Origin: Hippopus hippopus
Taxonomy: Eukaryota; Mollusca; Bivalvia; Cardiida; Cardiidae
Assembly (NCBI GenBank): GCA_946811185.2
Contig: OX328112.1
Span: 27,045,742 to 27,109,741 of the forward strand
DNA: 64,000 bases
Reading direction: 5' to 3'
Program-made: the position numbers and the translations under genes
The notes under the pieces: generated by a model
The model's input: only the letters and a program-made list of their open reading frames with translations
Databases searched by the model: none
What the model was told of the DNA's origin: nothing
Shown here: positions 1-12,067 of the stretch, one piece after another
Layout: every line of letters begins with the position of its first letter
Numbering within the stretch: position 1 is the first letter of the stretch

Positions 1-243
1 GCTCAGCAATTTTACACCATTTTCCAGGTTTAACGGTTTTTTTTTTAGCTGTAAGGATGTATCTTTGAATGAACAGAAGTCTGATCTTGGTTGCACAATA
101 TCCAAGTTGTGGAGAATTTTCGGACAACAAGAACTGAAAAAGAAATGATAAAAATCTATTTGGCAATTTACCACACAAAATTCAGATTCCAAATTCAAAA
201 CTTTTGCAAACGAAAAATTAAAGGTGGCTAAAATGATGAAATT

Positions 244-440
244 TGCCCTTGATAGGATAGAAAACATTAATGCCGCTTTCAACATTATTACAGTTATATC
301 GCAGCGGCCAAGGCACCTATCCATGCTTTTCTTGGGATTCTTTTACAAGTACTCCGCACATATTCTTTCCAAGCCACTGGCTCCTTTCCCACGTAATCAT
401 GTACCTTTTCGAACTGAGAGAGAAAAGGAAAAGTATGTTT
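244..440 (-). repeat. SINE fragment (3' body, reverse orientation)
   Basis: The stretch from about 260 to 400 matches, base for base over long runs, the reverse-oriented SINE at 61,680-61,830 (shared landmarks: ttatatcgc, ggcacctatccatgctt, actccgcacat, ccaagccactgg). It also matches the reverse complement of the SINE at 36,600-36,720. The tRNA-like head is missing, so this is a 5'-truncated or decayed copy. Short ORFs over it are not genes. Confidence 0.75.
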
Positions 441-1626
441 GTATCGACTGATGACATTTAGTTTACGTCATTGGAAAAACTGAGAAAATGGGAAAGTATA
501 TTAAAGGTTACTAAAGGCTGATATCTTATCATTGTGAATAGCAAAGTTCACATTTTCTGGCAAAACCAAATAGATCTATGGCCAGAGTAAGGATCTTCCA
601 AAATAATGATAACTTTGGAAATAAATTATATGAATTACACTAAAAGGAAAAATCGGTCTTCGGTTTGATTGAAAAACAATGTAGAAAAAGCAGGACTTCC
701 TCGATCTAGAAATTTCTCCTTTTCACTCATGATTGCAAATAAGTCTGTTCAACGGAATAAAAGAAAGAGACAGTTTTGATCGCATGGTAATGTCTCCAAG
801 CGCGTGGTGTATAAAATTTTCTTTTCATTCTTTGGCAACCATCTAAATAAATCTTAGATTTCCGTTATAAAAGATGGTCTTAGGCTAAGTTTAAGAATCA
901 AGAGGTGGACGGTGTAGATTCAAGACCAGACTGCAGGTTATGTGCAATCTGATCTTGATTTTCGATGTCCGCAAAATACTAGTGTATTTTTGTCGCCATT
1001 GGAATTGAAAGAGTTAACGAAAAGAGGGTAAAGAATCAAAAATGGAAAGTCAAGGCATTCCGACATAATGAATAAAAAGAAAATGGTCCATTTGGCCTTC
1101 ACCTTCGTTCTGGATCACTGGTATCATTCCGCCATCAGTTTTTCGGACCGAATGACCCGATAACTGTCTGCACTGTGAATACAATACGCCATATTGATTT
1201 AAGGGCTTGCTTCTCTGAAATAATGTAGAAATAGAAAGATTTTAGGACGACTTTTCACTCAACCGATTAAACAGTTTAGAAATGACTTTTAACATCAGTA
1301 CTTAAAATGCTAACAGTCATGGTCACGGAATAAGATATGCAATATGGTAATACATCGCTTTCATTTTTTTTTAAGATGAAAAAAATCATTGTTAATTTTT
1401 GAAAAAGAATAAGGTTTCAAAGAATGTTCTCAAGCAGAACATACATGTATTTTGACGTAGGAACGATATGAATGATAGATAAATTTACGGAGGGAGGGAG
1501 AAAGGGATGGAAGGAAGAATCTTGTCGATGGCACGATGGCAAAACATCATAATTATGGAAAAAAATGTGGTTATGTTAGAGGGTTCTCACATAGATATTT
1601 CAATACAAAGTACAGTTGTGGGTGAG
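441..1626. other. No gene seen; one family B core
   Basis: AT-rich sequence without a supportable coding region. At about 908-972 there is a degenerate family B hairpin core (gtagattcaagaccagactgc followed by its imperfect complement). Nothing else is recognised. Confidence 0.5.
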
Positions 1627-2166
1627 ATAATTACCTCCCTTGAATTAATGCAAATTAGATAGGCTTTAACCAGGGTGTTTGGGTGTTTGTTCAGCTATAT
1701 GTATATCACATGAGACTAAAATACTTGAGTCATGCTCAATGAAAATGAGGCTCCATGCATTTACAAACAGCATCGACTCATGTCAGTTTGCGTAATCTGC
1801 AAAGGCTTACATAGGTCGAAACCTTTTACTATTAGTGAATTTTCTGTATGTCAAAGGACCATTATACCTCAAGATTCAGACAATTGTTAGACACAGTGGG
1901 TTTCACGGATCTATAATCATGTTATAATGCATCACGGAGATGCATTAAACCCTCTTACATCCCCTTTTGCCAGAGCATGACTCATTTCTGGAGAACTGAT
2001 GAATGTCTGAGAGTCTGCATCAAGCGCATCAGCTAAATACTTTAAACTGTATTTATCTAGCTGGTTTTATTTGCTCTTTGACGTTGAGGTTTTTTACTTA
2101 AGTTGACTTCTTCAAAGCGGTAAGTGTTATGGATGGTATAATTACCTCCCTTGAATTAATGCAAAT
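1627..2166. repeat. Direct repeat pair around 29 bp
   Basis: The string ataattacctcccttgaatt plus the next 9 bases (taatgcaaa) occurs at 1627-1655 and again at 2138-2166. A family C MITE lies between the copies. This could be a small local duplication or the boundary of an unrecognised element. Confidence 0.6.
1727..1985 (+). mobile_element. MITE family C copy
   Basis: It starts with gagtcatgctc and ends with ttttgccagagcatgactc, which are inverted repeats. The interior landmarks of the family are present in order: a tgcat near the start, gtcgaaaccttttactatt, tgtatgtcaaaggacca, ttcagacaattgttagac and tgcatcacggagatgcatt. It has no coding capacity. Confidence 0.8.
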
Positions 2167-4117
2167 GTTAGGGCATTAGACAATATTTTGGCAGGCTCGC
2201 GTAGGTACTAGTGCATCAGCTGATGCTGTAACATTTTCTTTGAAATGAGAGAAATGCCAGTCTGTTTGTCAGCATTAAGTGCTCCATCTAGGTGCCTTGG
2301 CCTTACTTGACTGCCTTTCCGTATTAGCTCTTTATTGCTACTGTGTTGGTCGAAAAAGTATATGGATGTCGTCGGAATTAAATGGCTTGTAGATATGTAT
2401 GCACGGATGGGTAAAAAGAAAGAGATGAGAAGGATAGATGGATGGACAGCGCAAACACGGTTGTTTTCATTAAAATATCTTACGAAATGCCAGACAATGT
2501 CTACCTGCTAACAACGGGTGCTTTATTGCTCTGTTGTCCACTTCTCGCCATGCACGTCAAAGGCCATTGCTTCTCCCGTTCCTCTTGCATGCCAATCTGG
2601 ATTCTGGGGTGAAAAGAGACTACTTTTAATTGCGGTGCTCCTTTCATGTTTTCATACTTGTGAAGGCCAGCTGAAATGGAAAAATACATAGTTAGTAAAC
2701 ATATAAATAAGAATATATACATTAAATAAATAAATAAATAAATAAATATATGTTCGTTTGTGTGTGTGTGTGTGAATAGATAAATAACTACACTGAATAA
2801 ATGTAAAGACGAAATAGATAAATTAATTGTGATAAATAAGTGGATGAATAACTAAACCGGACGGACAGACAAACAAACAGACACACAGCCAGGTTATGAA
2901 AGAAAGAAAGAATGAAATAAAGTGATAAGGAACATTTTTGTTAACGATTCTTCTTCAACATCATAACAAAATCAACAGACTTTCAGCATAAGACGGTTGT
3001 TTGAAAAGTATCTGGGAAAGGTCCATAATTTATTTATTAATGAGGATATTACAATAAAATTTCCACAGGTGACAGTTTGATATATTTTCCACATAACTGA
3101 AAAGGAAACTATGATACAAAATGCTCAAGACTTTTTTTTTTTTTACGAATGTTGTAGATCACGGTCGTGCTATTTTCTTTTTTCTTTTTGTACTTATCAG
3201 CACACCAAGGATTATGGTGCAAGGGTTGTGAATTGGAATCCCAATCCTGCCAAAACCTTTCTGGAGTTTGCTAATAGTCATTTCGATTGGACGGCCAATT
3301 CATCTCTCACTGCGCTAAGTGATAAAACGAATGTCCGTGTCATGTTAATATATCTGTTTATGAGGTTCGATTTTAACAATTTACCAAACCCGTATTCTAA
3401 CGATCTCTATACTGCAGTTGTTCGATTAGCCTTTGGAAGCGGAGAATGTTCCATATTTCTTTCAATTGAATTTTTCCCTCTAGCAGTATACAGACACATC
3501 TAAATGAATGTCGTCTTACTACCAACTTCCTTTAAATAAATAAAATGTTGGCCCAAATCAAGCTTAAAGCAGCTTTATACCCAAGATCGGATCACCACCC
3601 TCTAATAACCTATAGAATCAAATTTGATAACTTGTTTGTCAGGGATACGTGAAGAAGTATTTTCTCAGCTGGGGGTAAACATTACACGAAACACGGAAAA
3701 TGCCTTTCTTCCCGTCAACCCAATTAACCGAAAAAGCTGACCATCTGTCCAGTTTTCGCAAAAACCTTTATCCCCCACTAAAATCCTTAACAATCTGACC
3801 CCGTTGAAGTTGACTCATAGGGCGTAAAAAAGACCGGAAAAGTAGTTAGCATATAATTTAATTGATTAGAGAAATAAACATGAATTATCAGAAGTATGTC
3901 ATACGTCTATAAATAATTAACTTATCTATAACAAAAGTGGTGTGTAGACACAGCAATGCTGTATTGCTTTGTAACTCGAGTTGAAGATGCTGACCGGACC
4001 GAAAAGGGTTGTAACTCTTAGACCGCAGTATAAATAAGACAACCATTTTCGATTCGTAAACCAAACCGACTTCATCAAATTTCAAGGCCGTTTTGAAACC
4101 TGACTCTCAAAAGATAG
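2167..4117. other. No gene seen; microsatellites
   Basis: Contains an (AAAT)n then (TG)n microsatellite at about 2724-2775. A 130-codon open stretch at 3111-3503 has no recognisable domain and opens with a homopolymer-encoded Phe run. No feature here supports a gene. Confidence 0.5.
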
Positions 4118-4119
4118 GA

Positions 4120-4186
4120 CCGCGTAGATTCAAGATCAGACTGCACGTTCTGTGCAGTCTGATCTTTATCTTCGCTGTCTGCAAAA
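4120..4186 (+). repeat. MITE family B core (hairpin)
   Basis: Inverted repeat: gtagattcaagatcagactg, then cacgttctgtgcagtctgatc. This is the palindromic heart of family B without the CCCTTA ends, so it is a truncated copy or core-only relic. Confidence 0.7.
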
Positions 4187-5488
4187 GTCATTTTCAGTTG
4201 CCTAAAGTATGATCAGCGTTTAATTGGGGTTTGGCCTTATCTCGGGTTACCGTGTGTAAACATCGACTGGACGTGTAGTTAGTGACCGCTCTGAATGTGG
4301 TCACTCTCTCAGCATACAATCACGGTCGGGCTAGTTCTCCTCCTGTAAGTGAGGTCGTTTGTATTTTTCTCTGGATCCCAAACCATCATAAAGAAAGAGG
4401 CCTTTTCTTACACTGAGAAAAGCGAGTTTGTAGCGAGCATTTACACATTTTCCACCTGTTGCCTACCATTTTAAAGAACAACAAATATTTTAACCAGAAT
4501 TAATGTTCTGCCAGTGACTGCATCCCCGACCAACTTCAACAGATCGCCAGACTTGCAAATATCGCCATACTAACAAAATTTATGGTATGAATCAAATTTA
4601 CACGTTCCGCTTATTTTAAAACGCAGAGTCGATCTAACACTTGATCGTTATTGTGCCTTTGCTACACACGTTTTTAAAAGCTACATAGAGAGAAGCTGAC
4701 CAATGATATTTCGTGTCTAGTGGACACAAATATTGATAGAAAACAAAGCGATTCAAACGATATGACCAGCCAGACTGACTGTCGTAAGAACAAGCAAGAT
4801 GTCAATTTTAACAAATGCACGTTGTATAAAAAAAAAAAACAACAATCAAAAGCATATACGATAGATTGTGATTGGAATCGGCAATCCACGACGTGTGATG
4901 TGGGTCTATACTATTAGACGTAGGAAGAAGCGACTGGGAATGTAAGTCTGCGAACAACGAAAAGGCATGGACAGGCGAAAATGGCGACACATGGCTATCC
5001 ATTCGGCATACCTCGGGTGATGGGAGCCATCAAATCCCTCGGCTGTATCTGGTGGATTGATATGCACCAGATTGGTACAGACCCGGAAATACGCCGGTTT
5101 ACCGTTCTGAAAATTGTAAGGCTCCTCTTAAAAAAGAAAACTTGAGTTTCAATTTTCTATCGAAAGCTTTCTAACTATATTTCAGTTGAGTTGGCAAACA
5201 GTTCGTACATTCATTATTTATCAATTCCGATTAAAGTTTTCACCGACAGATAAACAGATGTGAATAACTTCATCGAGGTTGTTTATGTCGTTGCTAAACG
5301 ACTGACAGTGGCGAACCATGTATAAGGTCACGTGATTCGCAGTTCAAATGGAAACGACCGTTATACGGACGAGGTTAGATGTAGGTATGGAATCGGCCGA
5401 GTTGTGACGAGTGATGGCTATCCTGACTTTTGTTGGACACCAAATGACTTTTATACGACTCTTTGCTTTCTCCTGCAGAACAACTGAA

Positions 5489-5689
5489 CCCTTAACCTGC
5501 TAAATAAGTGAAATAAAACTTTCAAGCCGATAGTAAAAACCTGAATATTGCTAATTCAAAGTTATATAGGGGAAGAAAATATCTCCCTTTCGGACAGTGT
5601 AGATCCAAGATCAGGCTGCACGTTCTGTGCAGTCTGATCTTGGATCTACACTGTTGGCAAAAGGTCATTGAATCGCTCTTAGCATCCTT
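5489..5689 (-). mobile_element. MITE family B copy (piggyBac-like ends)
   Basis: It begins CCCTTAACCTGCTAAATAA, carries the hairpin core at 5598-5655 in the usual place, and ends in the decayed cgctcttagcatcc. This order is the reverse of the copies at 59,078 and 63,286. The flanking TTAA is not preserved as cleanly as in those copies. Confidence 0.75.
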
Positions 5690-5699
5690 ATGATTAAAA

Positions 5700-6529
5700 G
5701 GAAAGTGATATAAGGAAAAGTGGATGGTATGAAATATCCAAGATTAGGTTGCAAATTTTGTGCAGTTTTATCATGATCTATTCTGTCTGCAAAAGGACAT
5801 TTAGTTGGGCTAAGCATATGAAGAGTACATGTAAATACGCCTTACTTGACCAAAGGGCAAAACGGGGTCATTTGTTTAGGATATGTTATCATGATGATGA
5901 TTTATTGACGTTCAGGAATGACAGTTTTTCATGAGAGAGAGAGAGGGAGAGAGAGACGATGTGTGTGTAGACTAAACATCCGGTAGAGGAGGGGGAGAAA
6001 AGAACTAGAATATCTCTCAAAATATAATATCGGAAAAAGCAGATCAATGATCAGGCGGCAGTTTCTGTTTTTGATCCACACTTGATCCACACTAACTGCA
6101 AAACCTTAGTTTGCGTTACCACTGATAGAGTAAATAGGCGTTAAATGACCGGAGAGTAAACAGGATCATTTGCATTGGACGAGGTGTTAAAACGATGGTT
6201 TATTATCAGAGAGAGACGGAGAGAGAGAGAGAGCGAGAGAGATGTGGATGGAACGTCAGTCAGTCAGTAGAGGGAGGAGGAGAGAAAAAGAGTCACAGAA
6301 TATCCCTCAAAACATAATATCGGATAGTTAAGATCAGTGATCAGATTGCATGGTGTGTGAAGTCTCATTTTGATTCACACTTACCGTAAAAAAAGTATCT
6401 TACTTCGCCTTACTTAGCATATAAAGAGTAAATTTATATGCCTTATATGATCTAAGGGTAAAACAGGTCATCTGCAACCGACAAGGTATTAGAACGATAA
6501 TTTATTTAAGTTCAAACATGATGCTTTGT

Positions 6530-6567
<38 letters not shown>

Positions 6568-6830
6568 GACAATGGGTTGGGGAGAAACTAAAACAGCCAA
6601 CAGTGGGAGGAGGGAAAGCAAGAAGAGTAGAATGTCTCTCAAAATAAATCTCGGATAGTGTACGTTTTGTGCAGTCTGATCTTGATCTAAAGCTATCCGC
6701 AAAGAGCATCGTAGTTTGCTTTACTTTGCATTTACAGAGAAAATATTCCTGGATTGCAAAACGGGTTCACTCACAGCGGACAGGGTATTTGTAAGGATGA
6801 AGTAAAAACACAGTGAGAGGGGATTGTTTG
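5700..6830. repeat. Four-copy diverged tandem array, about 300-bp unit
   Basis: Each unit has the same order of landmarks: a decayed family B core (agatcagactgca-like), the words cttact or gttacc, a stretch reading gagtaaat...cgcc, a gggcaaaacgggtcat-like string, gacgaggt..., then a (GA)n run. Units start near 5718, 6010, 6298 and 6630. The GA runs at 5935, 6210 and 6535 mark the unit ends. It is non-coding. Confidence 0.65.
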
Positions 6831-7436
6831 GGGATAAAACCCTAACCCTAAGACGATGACTTACTAGCGTGAAAGGTTGAAATGAAGAATTAGAGATAAA
6901 ACGTTCAGCGAAAACAGTGAGGGGTATCAGGGTTTTCCCTCAACTTTTTCATATTGAGGTCAGATAGCCCCTTTAGATGAATTTAAGACGGCAAACATTG
7001 AACTAGTAGAGGCGGGAAGGCTATTGAGAAAAGTTAGGGGTTAAAGTTCAAGGAAACAGGAAGTAAGGAAAACGGTTAGAAGAGGAAGAAATAAGTTGAC
7101 GAAAGCTCCCTCCCAGCCCCCAGGATCAGCCCATAGTCGTAACATGTAAAACAAAACACCACACACACACACCCTGATCAAGGCAATCTTTAATCGAAGG
7201 GACACAATTTCTTTTTCGTCAATTTTTAATCAGAGAGACACAGTTTTTTCTTTTGGTCAAATTTCATTAAGGAGAGCTAGATGATACGTGCTAAAAGCCA
7301 ACACTCCACTCAACAAAGTTCAGGCAAGCCAGTTTTTGCATTATCCTCAAGTAAACGTAAATGTAACCCCCACCCCCCCCCCCCCGACCAGTTTTAACGT
7401 AAGCGAACATATCTTCTAAAATTTCCACTATCCTGT

Positions 7437-8571
7437 ATAACCCCCCTGTCCTACCTAACCGAAATTCGCAGCGAAATAATACCGAAAAGTTGGATGGCAA
7501 TTCGCAGTATTCGTAGCATTTTTATTCGGTGAACTCTTGTTTGAACGATTTTTCACCCATAGTGAACCGAAAAAATAACGAACTTGTAGCGAATACCTCG
7601 AATAGCCAACGTCGTTTCTCCGAATTATGCCTAGTTTCGTTCTGAAACCTCGACGAATTCCTGCCGTTTGAGTAACGACTATAACAAATATCGAACGTTC
7701 ACCAACCGCTTAAACCGCATACTTAACGAACCCATAACAAATCGTGTGCGACATTCAACTGAACATACCGAATATACCCGTAAACTCTCGGCGAATCAGA
7801 TTTCATCATGTTTTTGCCCCAGAATGACATGTTTGTGATAAATATTCCTTTTTGCTGCTAGTGTTCCTTGGTTGAGCAGCCTTCAGCAGCTTCTACCTTT
7901 GCAAACATTTCATTTTGGAATTTTAACGCTGCTATCAGCTGCTGCCTCTGTTCATTGGAGAGATGTGACAAACTCATTGACTAATTTCAAGTTAAAAAAA
8001 AATGTAGATATTATACATATATAGACAGCCCAGCATCCGCAAGGAGTATGAAGCTATCACCCAAAATACACGATTCATAAAAAGGAAATCCCGCTGGAAC
8101 GTTGTTCAAACGGCAATTCGAACGGCAGTCGCTGAAAACACGTTACAGAATCGATATTAACGTCCGGCGATCGTACTCGAGAAACAGGAGTCTTTGGGGA
8201 CTTGTTGGCCTTTTTCGGTCCGGTCGGTACGTTAACGCACCTTAATCGACATGAAAGCGGTAGACATTCAGTGCGAACATGACGATTATTCCAAACAAGA
8301 ATTCGCTGCGATCTATTCACGACAACAGAACGAAAGGCCCGAAGGTCAAACTCTGCGGGCCTTAACCGAACGCATTCCGAAAATTATGATCGTTGCATTC
8401 GTCGGAAATTTTTGTGCATGCACAAAAACATTTTTGAAGGACAGCGAACATCGCCGACAGCCGAACGAAAAGCGGCGAATACAAACCGCTGGCGGGACGA
8501 ACACGAGTACGCCGAATTTAATTCGGTGCGCATTCGGTGAAATTTTCGGCTTGGTGGGACAGGGGGGTAAG
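7437..8571. mobile_element. 1.1-kb element with CCCCCCTGTCC inverted ends
   Basis: The left end taacccccctgtcctacc and the right end ggtgggacaggggggtaa are inverted repeats of about 18 bp. The interior is unusually CpG-rich for this window and full of attcg/cgaat words. Open stretches occur on both strands at 8251-8670 and 8346-8630, but they show no domain and their overlap reflects the composition. It is a non-autonomous DNA transposon by structure; the superfamily is not assigned. Confidence 0.65.
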
Positions 8572-8719
8572 AACAGAAAGTTGACCAGACATACACAATA
8601 CCAACACTCTAGACCAAGTGGTACAGACAAGAAGTTTTCTTTTGGCGTAGCTGAGTGCGCTGGCTTTTGACCTACTGTTTGTGTTTACGTTCGAATAAAT
8701 AAATGTAAATTTGCGATTG

Positions 8720-9719
8720 GTCAAAAATACAGACATGTTTATTCCGCGGGCTCCTGTAGACCTATTGGCGGATAAATTTACGCCGTCTATCTTTTTTAAA
8801 GATACTTTTTGTTTCTCTATAAGTTTTTTGTTCACAACTCTGTGTAATACCAGTTCACGTGACCCGAGGGAAAGGACATACCCTTCAAAGAGGACACAAG
8901 TTCGACAAATTGGATAAGAACCATTAGAAACTTCGGCATACCAAAATTACAACACAGTCGGCTTAATGCGTTTTGATACAAATACTAGTATGTATCGATT
9001 TCTTAAACTTTCCCTGTATACTTAGGTGAATTTTGTGACCCCTTGGACGGGGCCATCTTTGACCCCAGGGGAACAAAGTAAGTTCATCTCTATATGAAAC
9101 ATGTGGCCCATTGGGCAGGGTTATCTTTAATCCACGGAGTATTTGGCGATGATGATGCTGATACTGCTAAATTAAAATTGATTTTATAGTTTGATTCCTA
9201 ACAGTGGTTTTTCGCGTGAATGCTTTTTGTGTGTCGGTTTAAATACACCTTAGGCCAAAGAATATCAATAGGTAATGACCGCGCATAGCCACCACGTTAT
9301 AGTCAGAAGTAAACAAGACTACACTAACGGCGGAAATATTTCAGCATGTGGTCACCGACATTCCTTAGACCTTAGCTGACCTCTGATATCTATCATGGAG
9401 TGGTTAGGATATAGACTGACCAGTCTACACATATACTGACCGTAAACTGTTTCGGTGTGTAAATCTCACTGTGTAAAGAACCACTCTGATTTGACCTGTT
9501 CAACCTTGTATACCAAACCATCCTGTGTTTATGCGACATATTGAAAGAATGCGTTTCAAAACACTGTGGAAAAATGCGGAAATGTTGGTTACAAGTATTC
9601 TTCTCGGCTACCCACATTATTGTTTAAAATATTATAGAGACAAATCGCATCAGTTGCGCACCATTTTATGAATCGTATGACATATCAGATGTGGTCCAAA
9701 CTGTTGAATTTCGTCTCTG
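8720..9719. other. No gene seen
   Basis: No ORF, repeat family or RNA gene is recognised in this kilobase. Confidence 0.4.
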
Positions 9720-9846
9720 AAGTGGTAGAAAACATCGTTGGAAAAGGAGAAAATGCTGGTGACCAGCATTTTTTCCTTTAACCACAATATTTTCAAAAGC
9801 TTTCTTTCTCTGGATCGTTAAAACTCGGGATTGTGTGATAAGGAGT
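9720..9846 (+). mobile_element. MITE family A copy (partial)
   Basis: Carries the family A palindrome (ggagaaaatgctggtgacca followed by gcattttttccttt) and the 3' flank ending aaaactcgggattgtgtgataagg. The 5' flank is too diverged to place the left end. Confidence 0.75.
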
Positions 9847-11394
9847 TCTAATGTATGCTGAAAAACTGATGATTATAGATTAGAAACAGTTTCACGCGCG
9901 GTATACCTAAAGATGAGGGCGCGTGCTTTTATACAATAGCAAATCACGTTCTCCTTCTGGGCTTAAGTCTTACAATAGAGATACAATACTTTAGACAGGA
10001 ATCGAATATCAGGGTGGTACAAAAAATACAAAGATAATGAATAAATTGATCGTTTGAATAAAATACGGGGTCGTCAAAGGCCAGCTGGGACGATGACAAC
10101 AGAACTGAAGGGTGTATTTACACTTACCCAAAATAAAAATATAAATAGATGAAGAAAAATGTCAAACAAAAACGAAATGGTATAATAAAAGGATAAAAGG
10201 AAATAATAGTTTAGAATTATTGCGTTTCGTGAATAAAAATTAGTTTATTAAAACTAAGTATTTGTAACATCACTACCCTAGAATATCATTGCTTTAGGAG
10301 TTTACCGAGCGCATCTAGATTAAAAGGGTTCCATATAGAACAAAACAGAAGGAAGTTTGTGCCCTGAAGTTAAAAAGGGCCCGAAAAGGGGACATGAAAG
10401 GTTAACAAAGGTCGCATAACCATCAATTTACATCTTACGCTGGGGTTCAAACGTCTTGGCAAATAATTGAAAATATCGAATAAAATGCGACAGCGTTTCT
10501 AAATCATTTTAAAACTCAATCTGTTCGAGAGAAACTCCGCCCCAAATCAATAAATATACTCTTTAGAATTTAGATAGAGGATTGTGGACCAAGATAAATG
10601 TGTGTAAGTTACGAAAAAAAAAAATATTTCTTGACTAAAACCTATATTGTGGGTACTCATTAGAATCGTCTCTACAATAGCATAGATTTAAGTCAAGAAA
10701 TAAGGAAGATGTATCTCTTTTGCGTCCCAAAATACTCGGTTTATCAGTGGCTCTGAGAATCTCATTACGTATGAGGTATTCTCGAAAAATATCGGTCACC
10801 GTTAAAATCTCTTTATTCTTGTTCTAATCCTTAGAATAAATTTATAATTTTCGGGAGCCTGAATTATGGTACATTTCCATTTAACGACACCCGCATCTTA
10901 AAAGTGTGTGTTAGCTTTTTAGACGGCTCTTTCTTTGACCAAAAAAAAAATGAAAAATTCCAATTAAGATCATTTGTACTTTTATATATAACTTCCATGC
11001 GAAAAATCTACACTCGGGGCCAGGGATGAATACAGGTAGATCTTAGCAAAGTGGATTATATTTTGTTCTTTACACATACTTAGTACCTTTGCCTTTGGAA
11101 ACGCTACTCAAATCAAGAAGAACGTTAAGCCAATATGGATTGTAGAAATAACGATTTGAGAATTAGAATAACCTTCACTTGCCTGTGTTTTTATGCAAAT
11201 AAACCTTAAGATTATTTTAATGCTAAATTTGAAGACCAGCAACGTGACTTGTTGGGATATTCTGTCCCTTCCTGGGCGAGACTTTGCAGATCCCTAGCCT
11301 AGTACTTATGAAACCGAGAATAAACATAAACAAGCGGAAAGTCGTTAAAATGTTGCTGATATCCTAAGGACATGATACAAAACATGTTTCAATC
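9847..11394. other. No gene seen
   Basis: AT-rich sequence with no supportable coding region or recognised repeat. Confidence 0.4.
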
Positions 11395-12067
11395 TATGGT
11401 GGCATATTTCTGCCGCGAGATACGAGATAGCTATTGCGATAATTTAAGAGAACTATCGTGATAAAACAAAGTTTCCTGGAAATATTATCTAGATACTAAA
11501 AATTTTCACGATAAAAATATCGCGATAATTCTAACTGTTATCATGATATTTTTTGCTTTCGTGCCCATAACTGACATTCATTGTATCTATAAATAGATAC
11601 GGTTTCGGAACATCTTCGTCTACAACCTTATGAATTCTCGTTTTCCCTGAATGGTTTTAAAGTTGTTTGTAGGAGGCATTTCGAGTCGTCTTTGTGATTT
11701 TACAAACTTCTGTTCATTTCGAGTCTTGTCAAAATTTACCAATTAAGCTACAATTGTTAATGATTCGATATTTTACTTACTGCAGTCTTGTGAAGTCAAA
11801 CACTACCGAGTTCATCCGAATGATGAATTTTCTATTTATAGGTATCGAGAAACGGATAGAACCATCACGATAATTTTATCTCGAATGTCAGCTTCGTGCA
11901 CGATTGAGAAATTTTGCGTTGAAATATTAAGTTTATCGTGATATTTTTTTCACGAAACTTTTCACTATCTCGATAATATTTCCAGGAGACTTCAATTTTA
12001 TCGCAATAGTTTTTTAAAATTATCATGATAGCTATCTCGTATGTCGTGGCAGAATTATGCCACCATA
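11395..12067. mobile_element. 673-bp element with about 150-bp imperfect inverted repeats
   Basis: The left end tatggtggcatatttctgcc and the right end tgccaccata (preceded by the complement of the same string) are inverted. The match continues inward through gatacgagatagctat, gataattt, tcctggaaatattat and cacgataaaaatatc for roughly 150 bp on each side. No ORF of note. The arms are full of tcgcgataa/ttatcgtga words, so secondary hairpins are likely. A TA flank is possible but not certain. Confidence 0.75.

Noticed and set aside
1627..2166. LTR pair
   Set aside because: The repeats are only 29 bp and there is no TG...CA structure, primer site or coding region.
3111..3503. 130-codon open frame
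   Set aside because: No domain, a homopolymer-derived Phe run at the start, no splice context or neighbouring exon; not supportable as a gene.
8251..8670. 139-codon open frame with overlapping frames on the other strand
   Set aside because: It lies in the CpG-rich transposon, and long frames on both strands reflect base composition.
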